Below are positions 55,953-64,000 of a stretch of DNA of 64,000 bases, in pieces. A program made the position numbers and the translations under genes. The stretch is from Aspergillus flavus (Eukaryota > Ascomycota > Eurotiomycetes > Eurotiales > Aspergillaceae), in NCBI RefSeq assembly GCF_009017415.1, contig NC_092406.1, forward strand, positions 3,410,001 to 3,474,000. The letters run 5' to 3'. Within the stretch, counting starts at the first letter, position 1, and every line of letters begins with the position of its first letter. A model generated the notes under the pieces. It made no database searches. It had not been told where the DNA came from and saw only the letters and a list, made by a program, of their open reading frames with translations.

Positions 55953-58598
55953 ATTGACACAGGCGCCCGAATTAGGGTCTATGTACTGATCGACAAGGGG
56001 TTATTCAGGTGACCCTCGGCCCATTAAATACGATATGTTTCAGCTAAATTGGTTGGGATTCCCGGGAGTTGAGAAAACGCGGTGTCGATCCCACGAAGCT
56101 GACTGCTGAAGCGATTTGCGCAACTCCTGTCAGCATGTGGGCCGTACACTCGATGTCGAGAGGAACGAGGAGCAAGGGCGCTGAGCCGATGGTGTGGTGG
56201 CTTATTTATTGCTTGGTGTGATAACTTACGGGTAGATATTTTCCCTTATTCCAAATCCGGCCCAGGGATGAGATGAAGAGGGCAGGGGGAGGGAAGTGGA
56301 ATGTAGCAAGAGGCTGATGAGGGTTGTTTTTAGCCGAATGCCCAACGTTGATGGCGAAGCAAGGGTAGGTAGGTTGTACGCGGTAGGTGGCAGAGCACAA
56401 CCATTAGCATCGAGGACACATTTCTTGCAGATGTGCCTGGCCAGGGAGACGCTAAACGTGGACCGGAGGGATGACGAGAAAGAGGGAAGTGGAAGTAGGG
56501 TGGTTAAGGAGAGAAGCGGTGGTCAAGAGAGAGAAGTTCGGTAGACTCGATGAGTTTCAGACGAGTCGCCGAGTACAGGTTGTGGGTATGACAATCCCCC
56601 GGCCAAGAACTGAACTAAAATAAATTAAAGATAAAAAAAATTTCAACCAAAAGTGATCTGTTTCCCTGGGTTTTGATCGGCCCGGGAAAAGGGAGGCAAA
56701 TGGAATAAAAAAAAAATAAGAAAAGGGCCCGGTTAGAATAAGCCAGGAAATATGACGTGTAGGCGTGGATGTACAGGCACCAGGGCCAGGAGATAGATAC
56801 AGAAGAAGTATAATAATCGAGGTAAGATATGGAAAGACCACAAAATGCCGACCTGAGACGGGATGAGGAAAAGGAAAAGAAAAGGAAGGAAGCGAAACAG
56901 GAAGAAGATGCGCGGTGAGAGATGAGCGACAGTAGAAGTAATAGAAACGATTATGTTAGATCCACTCGCTGAGTGGTGACGACGATACAGACAGGAAGGG
57001 GAATTGGGAAAGGATGAGGAGAGAGCCGGAGGAGTTAAAGTGTAAGGAAAGGGAAAAAAGTGTAAGCGCGTGTACGAAAAAAAATAATAATAAGGGAAAA
57101 CAAAAAATAAAATTAAAAAATTAAAAATTAAATAAAAAAACTGGAGCCAACTCAAAAAGCCCCCGTAGGTACTCAACTCACTCACACTTGTCTTAACTAG
57201 AGGCTTATCGGAAACAACGGTCGGCGGCGAGCGGACAAGGCGGCGAAACGAGGGGCAGAAGGAGGGGGAGAATGAACCATAAGTCTGGATTAATTATAGT
57301 TACAGAACTAGCACTAGTAAGTATGGACGTTACTACTTCAATCGCCCCGTTTGAATGGTTCAAAGAGAATGCAGAGTGGATTTGAAAGGGTAAAGTCCAG
57401 TCTTGTAGCAGCGTGGTAGCAGCGCCAACTTTGGAGCCCTGGTGGTATTGCCATTACCACCTCAATACCAGAACCTGATGATGGTCAGTGCCTTTCATCA
57501 ACATCATCACTAGGTAGTAGAAGTACTGGACGATGTACCAGCCACAGAAAGAAAGGGTTCGGCCGGACTGGAGAATGAACTCACCAGTGATATAATATAC
57601 AGAGCAACAGGTGAAGTAGACTTTACTTAGTTCCAGGTACTGACGACTCGATCCGGACGAACCGACACGAATCAGCGACTCGAACAGCTGTGGAGTCTCC
57701 ATACGCGCGATACCTTTTTTACTTTCACTGCTGGAAAGAGGGACGTAATGAATTCCTTCAAGCGTCTACAGCTGGTTCAGTGAGATCAAATCGCGGTTGG
57801 AAAATGATCGGAAATTTCAGCGCTCGAGCTATAAATAATCCGTCTGATCTATCGGTTTATCCATATCATCTGAGCTACATCCAAATCCTGTATCCCGATA
57901 TAGAACGGTATTGGCGCCGGTACGAGGCGGTATCAGGAACCTCGGGGTTTTGCTGTTGCTGAACGATACCAGGGTGTGGTCAGCCGGGCTACGGGGAACC
58001 CAAGAGGTGAAATCTTGTCTAGGTCCTCATAATTCATAAGGCTGGTTGGCGGTGGGGAGTAAGGGTAATAGAGAGCGAGTCTCGAACCTGATAGTCACGA
58101 TCGTACCATGGATCTAGCCTTTCCAGGGTCCAGAGGCGTTCACACCCTCTGTCCATGAAGGTAAAGGCACCAGGAACTTGCTTCGCTACAGAAGAAAGAA
58201 ATGAGGGCAAGGAACAATAAGCGGGAGAGATATCCCCAAGAAATCCTGGGGATTAACCGTGGCGTGGTTTCTTGCGATTCATGAATCATGATCTGGATCA
58301 TGGAGGAGGTCCTGGCCAGTAAAACCAGAGAAACCGAGCGGCGCCGACCGGTCTGTTGGACTCGGTGACGTCCACCATTCGAAGTCTATATCATGGTAAC
58401 TTTAACCCCATCGATATAAGAGTAAAACCTTCCCCCAATGGCCGTTCGGTAACCAAACCATCAGTTGGCCTGGGAACTAATCCATGATCTGATCAACGAA
58501 GAGTGCATGGCAAATTCATTGGGGCCATGGTTCTCCACGGCCGCGCAACCATAGTTCGGAGTATACCTGAGTTAAGTTTCCGCTCTCACTTCCTGGAC
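55953..58598. promoter_or_regulatory. Long 5' flank of the C2H2 factor gene
   Basis: Large upstream regions are usual for fungal regulator genes. Purine-rich + strand runs (56630-57140), that is pyrimidine-rich on the gene strand, form a likely core promoter and leader. A direct repeat TAGCAGCG occurs near 57405-57425. No gene was seen. Confidence 0.4.
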
Positions 58599-60953
58599 TC
58601 AGGTTAACCCTAGTAGACTGATCAAGTAAGAGGCATACTGTGGTATACCGCTCAGATTTGTCCAGGCGATCCCAGCATCAGACCGTGTCAGCAATCCCAA
58701 TGCGTATGGCTCGATTGTCAAAGAGCCCGGGGGCCGCAGAACAATGGCAATACGAATGGCATGGTTCCGACCCTTCCACTGGCCCAAGCGATAGGCGCTG
58801 GAATTCCCCGTACAATCCTTCGGCAGCCCGAGCACATGCCATGCAGAAGGGATAGTCCACCTTTTGCAGGTACCTTACATTTAGGGCATTATTTTCAATA
58901 CCACGATGACGAACATGGATGAGTCGACAAGGCTTAGGCGTAATGGACTTTTTAGTATATTTAGATATTAATCATACTGTTGCCCCGGTGGCCTACTAGT
59001 AGGATTCTCGCTGCAAGCTAGCTGAACAGTCCTCCCTGCGAGAGGTCCCGTGATCGCGGTTCAGGCCCTCAACTTCTTTTTCTCTCTTTTCTACCCATTT
59101 TCCTTTCTAGTATAAAGAAAACAAATCCTCCCTCCTTCGTTTCTGCATATCTTTTTCACCTTTTAATTTGTTTCTTATTTTTGTTCATTCCTGAGATGAC
59201 ACAAAGAAGGCTGGGACTGGAAACCGCCACTGCCGTGTACTGAGCGTGCCAACCCAAGATCTTCCATCTCTGCCAAAGTTTCACGAGAGTTTGGAAATCC
59301 CAAACCTAGAGTGAGCAATTTTAATTCTAATCCTCGATTCAATGCCTTGACGCAAAGGAAGAGGTAACTGCAAACGGCTTCGGGAAACAGTGGAAGCTTC
59401 CATCAGTTCCCCTCAGTCGATGACATCTACTTGATGCAGTCCGGCAGCCAATTGGCAACAAGGAACAACCAAGATAATGCTGAAACACCGGCGTTTCTGC
59501 ACGCCACAGAATACAGCGATGATGTGCCTCATTGTTAAATCATAGTGAGCGAAGGGGAGGAGTTACAGAACATCCCTGCTACCAGGAATGATGTCCCTGT
59601 CTGGTTGTCTACTTTCGGGGTCGAATGCATAGAACATCCAGCAATGAACTTCCGTCGAATGTATTCTATTTAGGTTCCCTGCTAGTACCAGGTAAGTAAC
59701 TAACTGGACTACCCGACCATCACTTAACGGGGCGAGTAAGGTTACTAAAAGATCGTCTAGTGTATAACGCGGACAGTGCATTAGTTCGACAGTAAAACAC
59801 CCTCCTTCAGCACCCTATTGGACCAGCCCATGATCCGATCGTGGAGGTACCTTACCTCCTTCCAAGGGCCCTAACCTTGCTAAGGAAATTGCCCAAGGTC
59901 CACGAAATAAAAAAAAAGAAAAGAAAAGAAAACGAGTGGTTATAAATCAGAGGGAGTTGCATCCCTTCGTCCTCCAAGACCAATCCACATCAGCGAAGTG
60001 GCGGACAGAACTCCGGTGCGGAGGGGCTGATCGACGTGGCCGTCAACCAAACAGCACATCCGTCAATAGCTTCCTATGATGGATGCATTTCGTTTAGCCC
60101 CTCATTGTATCCAAATCCCTAAAAGAGACTGGGCCAAGGGGCATTGACGCCGCCACCACCGTCGAGGAGGGGAAAGTTTACGTGGAGGGGTCTCCCCGTA
60201 TCAGGTTTCGCCGTCTCCTCTGACCTTTTTTCGACCCATCCAGAATATCTTTGGTTCGCTTCTCTCATTTGGTCCCCTTTCATTTTTCCAACTTTTTTCT
60301 TTCTTACTTATCATTATTTAATCTATGGATTAAAGTTCACAGGGATGATGATATCTAAACAGATTTCGAGAACCTCGAAAGATACGGTATGTATGGTCAT
60401 GGAAGGAAAAGTTCCTTATCAGCCGTTTCTTAAATCTGGAGCGGGGTAAAAAGTCCCGGCTCTGTGGATGTCGCGCACGGCCTTTGCCTACTTTAAGTCC
60501 CTTAATTATTTAGAGTCCAGTATATAGTAGGTACACCGCAGGTACCTGCTCTAGTCGGTCGGTACTAGTTGGTACCCGGTCCTAGTAGGGGATCGGTACC
60601 TACTTGGATGTACTCTGTAGGTACCCAAGTCGCGGGACACACCGTACTAGCAGTTTGTACCTGATTGATTAATTAACTCTACTAATGATCCCGGGTCTTA
60701 CGTCTACACAACCCCAGATGAGACACCCCAAGACAATGTCTTGACGTCGTCCAATTCAGGAAAGATCATGGGTCAATCAGGCCACGGTCTATACGAACCG
60801 GACCTGAGCAAAGAATGTTTCCAGTCCCATAAAGTTTCAGATACGGACCCAGTGCGCCCTCAGCTCCTCCATCTAGTTCCAGGCACCACGCGGGACCATC
60901 TCCAATATGACTACTAATCCACTGGTACCTACCTGTCCCTCTTCTCCATACAC
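58599..60953. other. Gene-poor region with GC-rich short frames
   Basis: At 58599-58860 both strands hold short frames with moderate protein-like composition; none extends and none has a partner exon. A purine run lies at 59908-59933. GGTAC-rich sequence spans 60525-60665. I see no confident gene. Confidence 0.35.
60525..60665. repeat. GGTAC-rich degenerate repeat
   Basis: Within 140 bp, GGTACC or GTAGGTAC-type units recur at least seven times at irregular spacing, with CTAGT words between. A similar but shorter cluster is at 9705-9765. It looks like a degenerate tandem repeat. Confidence 0.5.
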
Positions 60954-61253
60954 TTAACCCAGAAGACCCCAGTCACGCAATCTTAACAACAAATAAAATA
61001 ATCTACTATGATGTGGCAGCCGACCTGACTCATGATCATGCAAATCATCCTGCATCAACTCATCTGCACCCATCGACACATGTGGCAAAAATGCGGCGTA
61101 GCGCCCGAGACTAGCCGCTGGACAATTCACCAAAAAGCATTCGTTGGCAATCCCATCTTCTGCTGACGGATGCGTTGGATGGATTGCGAATCGCTGAGGC
61201 TGACAAACTGTACAGACATAGGCTGGGTTGTCCCTTGCTGTTTTCTTACACAT
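60954..61253 (-). CDS. Hypothetical 99-residue protein
   Basis: ATG 61253 to TAA 60954. The N-terminal part has a CTVC knuckle and a NCPAASLG stretch; the C-terminus has HDHESGRLPHHSR followed by Leu-rich residues. It lies downstream of cog5 on the same strand, with about 400 bp between. There is no family recognition, no splice evidence and no promoter signal. It may be a chance frame or a fragment in the 3' flank of cog5. Confidence 0.25.
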   Translation of the reverse strand: MCKKTARDNPAYVCTVCQPQRFAIHPTHPSAEDGIANECFLVNCPAASLGRYAAFLPHVSMGADELMQDDLHDHESGRLPHHSRLFYLLLRLRDWGLLG

Positions 61254-61650
61254 CTTTATTTTATGGTTACAATTCTGCCGATCTTCGTTTTTATGCCGAT
61301 GCCCCCGTTTGAACTTTGATCAGCTGATGCTTAGTTATTATGTGTACCTGAATTTTCTGGTTGGCAGACTGGGGGAATATCACATGTGAAATGTCAATCT
61401 ATTTGTCTGTGCTTATGTCCTGGTTTGTGCCATGACTGGGGCGTCAGATGTACGCGTTTGCTTTTGCGGTTTTGGCTTTTTGTTGAGAGCCTATCAGGAT
61501 GGTTTTGACTTGGGGTATAGATGTATGTTATTTTATGTATGTACATACGCTAGGAGGTTAAGTATATATGTACAACCGCTGTTCTGGGTGTATTGTAGAT
61601 TTTTATCTCGGATATTAAACTATTTTGTTGGAAATTTTTCGGAGACAGTT
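61254..61650. other. Intergenic 3' flank of cog5
   Basis: T- and TG-rich on the + strand with stops in all frames. Probably holds cog5 3' processing signals. No gene was seen. Confidence 0.4.
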
Positions 61651-63024
61651 TTACCTGTCTAGCACACTGGCCACGGCACTGACCATCACCGCTGCTTCTC
61701 GTTCCCAGTTTCCTTTCATTCCGGAGTCGGCTCCCATCCGTCCTTTGTCGGTCGATGCTGGGAGTTGAGATCCCCGGAGGACACACTCTTTGATGTCCTT
61801 CTTAAGGCGGTCCCGGTTAGATCGGAGGGTCCTTGCCGAGACGCCGCCACGGTTGACAATCTCCTGGACGCGCGAAGTGAGAGACGAGGCGAGGGAGCGC
61901 CAGAAGTGCGATGGGAGGGACGATGCGTCGAGGGCGTTGAGCAGCGGTTGCAGAAGGTTATTCTTACTACCACCTTGTGACTGGGTCTCGGGGGTAGGTG
62001 CTGGGGGAAAGAGCGGATGTGATGGCGGTCGAAGGCTGGCAAGGATAGATTCCAGCGCAAAGAGATCCTGGCATTTGGCCGAGATCTCAACGAGGGTTTT
62101 GTCGAGCGTGGGCAGCATGGACAGGGACCGGGATAGGGCGTTCAGGGACGACATGATGGCCGTGTGCATGTAGCCTTGCAGTGTGGAGAGGAGGAGCTCG
62201 GGTTGGAAGTCCGATGCCGAAGATAGGTCCTTGGGGATTGGCGAGAGGAGGTACAAGATTGTGGTGGCGGAGCTGAGTCGGGCTCTTGCATCGCCAGCTT
62301 GTTTGTAGCCTGACTGGGCGGACATGGTGAAACGATTGATCGCCTGCTGCGCTCTCGACTTCACCATGTTTTCGGCGGGAATGAGCAGTTCACTCCGTAG
62401 CGTCCGGATGACCTTGACTTTTTCTAATCCGTGGCCTTCCTCTCCTGGTCCCGTGGCCGTGAACATCCGACGGAGACTCACGATCGTAGACGCAGCGCGT
62501 TCCAGAGCGCGGTAATCGTCTCTACCCGGCGAGGGAGACGCCGTTCCATCGGCGAGGCCACCACGCCCGGTAACCTCAGCAAGCTGGCCCTCCAGCTGTC
62601 TGCCGAGAGTGAGACAGCGCGCAACTGCTCTTGCGAGCCGCACGGTAGCGAGCGACTTCTCTGTGGCTATCCTCACCTCGTCGGCGGCTTCCCACTTCCG
62701 TAGAACCTCTTTCTCCAGCCGCTGGTACCCCTGGGTCACGGAGGAGACCTGTTCCTCGGCTTCCTTGAGGATGTGGTCTGCCGCAGCGGTTTGATCCCGC
62801 GTGTGCGTCAGCAAGGGGAGGGCTGATTTGGTGGTCAGCGTATGAATGTGAGTGTCGATCTCTTGTAGATCGAAGAGAACCCGTGACAACGGGGTTGACA
62901 GATCTAGCGGTGTATCTGTTGCATTGTTGGTGGCTACGACCAATGAATTGGCAAAAGAGGCGGGAGAGAAGTCCGGGTCCAAGAAGGCCTCATAGTCAAT
63001 GTATGACGGTTCGCCTTCAGCCAT
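61651..63024 (-). CDS. cog5: Cog5, conserved oligomeric Golgi complex subunit 5
   Basis: A single-exon gene of 457 residues. Cog5 belongs to lobe B of the COG tether, which guides retrograde vesicles within the Golgi and keeps glycosylation enzymes in place. The conserved N-terminal block runs YIDYEAFLDPDFSPASFANSL with LSRVLFDLQEIDTHIHTL. A long coiled-coil-like helical region follows (about 60-160; LKEAEEQVSSVTQGYQRLEKE). The middle helices match fungal Cog5 (EKVKVIRTLRSELLIPAENMVKSRAQQAI) and the C-terminal part is helical (TLRSNRDRLKKDIKECVL). Length fits fungal members, which are shorter than animal Cog5. Distinction from other COG subunits is by overall resemblance. Confidence 0.85.
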   Translation of the reverse strand: MAEGEPSYIDYEAFLDPDFSPASFANSLVVATNNATDTPLDLSTPLSRVLFDLQEIDTHIHTLTTKSALPLLTHTRDQTAAADHILKEAEEQVSSVTQGYQRLEKEVLRKWEAADEVRIATEKSLATVRLARAVARCLTLGRQLEGQLAEVTGRGGLADGTASPSPGRDDYRALERAASTIVSLRRMFTATGPGEEGHGLEKVKVIRTLRSELLIPAENMVKSRAQQAINRFTMSAQSGYKQAGDARARLSSATTILYLLSPIPKDLSSASDFQPELLLSTLQGYMHTAIMSSLNALSRSLSMLPTLDKTLVEISAKCQDLFALESILASLRPPSHPLFPPAPTPETQSQGGSKNNLLQPLLNALDASSLPSHFWRSLASSLTSRVQEIVNRGGVSARTLRSNRDRLKKDIKECVLRGSQLPASTDKGRMGADSGMKGNWEREAAVMVSAVASVLDR

Positions 63025-64000
63025 GATTGTGTCCGATTAGGTCCACGTAGCTTGTATTCCTCCAAGGTAATAACTGTCGTCAAGGTCGATCCAATATAAG
63101 ACCAGACAGGAAATATGCAGATTAGGTAGACAAAAGCTAATAGCGAGCTTGGGTATCGTATTAAATAAAGATTGACTGGGTAAAACAGCGTGTTTTCTCC
63201 AAACCACTTTTACACAGCAGAGACTCAATACAGTAGGCTATCCATGCGACAAAATTAATAAACCGGAGCCTCTAAACCCGGTCATAGTCGACCAATTGCT
63301 TGTGGAGAGGATCGAGTATGTGATGTTGCTGATCCGCTCGGAGGTCTATTCATGCCATGTGTCGGGACTATGCCTCTTTGGTCGCGGATTAGTCAGCCGT
63401 GTATATAGTTCTGTCTCCAGGATGTTGTCTTCTATAACGGAACTAGGGTAACATAGATATATAAATGTATGTATATCAAGAATCCTGATTAACTTGTTTT
63501 GATTATGTCGATCTGTGAATTACTGGGTCTTGGGGAAGCAATCATGATTGTTCAGATAGGAACATATGGTATTCGGGATATAATATATTTTTCGACCAAA
63601 CCATCAACATGCTCAATTCGTACTTGTACATCTCAAATTTGCCTTGGGCTTGCTGGGACCTTTACAGTAAATCCCGTACAAGGTAACATGTGTCCATGTA
63701 TCAAAAGATGCTGTATAGGGCTGATCCACCACATACTTAAGCTTCGAAACAGATCTATTCGATTGCAAGAACCATCTCCAACTGACCTAAAGGCTTTATT
63801 TACATGAGAAACTTCCTAATATGCACGATAGCGTCACTGACTAGGACAGCACGGATATACAAATGCACACATGCTACATCTATAGCGCAGAAAATTGTCG
63901 TTTAATATGGATGAGCATCGAAAATACATTTCGATGTGCACGTTTTATTTATACTAGTTCCCTAGCATGTTTGATCTATGTAAGTGATGCAAGGGCCATG
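63025..64000. promoter_or_regulatory. cog5 promoter and right-edge intergenic
   Basis: The first few hundred bases are the cog5 upstream region. The rest is AT-rich with short random frames. No TATA box or gene is recognised up to the window edge. Confidence 0.4.

Noticed and set aside
1..64000. Secondary-metabolite cluster, transposon or defence system
   Set aside because: No PKS, NRPS, terpene cyclase, transposase, reverse transcriptase or NLR-type motif was found. Decayed fragments remain unassigned.

Overview
This window is nuclear DNA from a filamentous ascomycete, most likely an Aspergillus/Penicillium-type member of the Eurotiales. The signs are short spliceosomal introns (47 to 139 bp in the models below) with GTAAGT-like donors and CTGAC/CTAAC-like branch sites. 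The orthologues recognised are also typical fungal housekeeping genes: Mdm12, Mdm35, Msh2, Gpi1, Rrp6, Cdt1, Cog5, a Kin4/KfsA-type kinase and a GapA-type RasGAP. No rRNA, tRNA, CRISPR array, bacterial operon or intact transposon was found. Species-level placement is inference. Functions are assigned from recognisable motifs without any database search.

Layout. 1-8 kb: the tail of a serine-rich protein; a mitochondrial acyl-CoA dehydrogenase (-); a calcineurin-like phosphoesterase broken by three in-frame stops (-); a senescence/spartin-domain protein (+); and a broken or unusual small cysteine-rich secreted protein gene (+). 8-11 kb is gene-poor and leads into a pyrimidine-rich promoter and leader. 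11-15 kb: the Kin4/KfsA-type kinase (+). 15-24.6 kb is gene-poor and low in complexity, with two convincing small genes: a 71-residue protein (-) and a 50-residue Cys-rich protein (+). 24.6-32 kb: mdm12 (+), a GPI-anchored aspartic-protease homologue that has lost both catalytic motifs (+), and the RasGAP (-). 32-37.8 kb is gene-poor. 37.8-46 kb: the fatty-acid elongation dehydratase phs1 (+), rrp6 (-) divergent from mdm35 (+), then gpi1 (-), which sits 11 bp behind a two-pass membrane protein gene on the same strand. 46-52.5 kb: msh2, cdt1 and a small calcofluor-hypersensitive-type protein, all (-). 54-56 kb: a two-finger C2H2 transcription factor (-). 56-61.6 kb is gene-poor. 61.6-63 kb: cog5 (-).

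The genes mostly do unrelated housekeeping jobs, as is usual for a fungal chromosome arm. Some share themes. Mdm12 (ER-mitochondria tether) and Mdm35 (intermembrane-space lipid-transfer chaperone) both serve mitochondrial phospholipid traffic. Gpi1 starts the GPI-anchor pathway that the pseudoprotease would use. Msh2 and Cdt1 both have ACGCG-type clusters upstream, suggesting shared G1/S control. No biosynthetic cluster or defence system was seen. The most unusual items are the 11-bp membrane-protein/gpi1 arrangement, the inactive aspartic protease, the phosphoesterase with intact metal motifs but three stops, and the small cysteine-rich loci.
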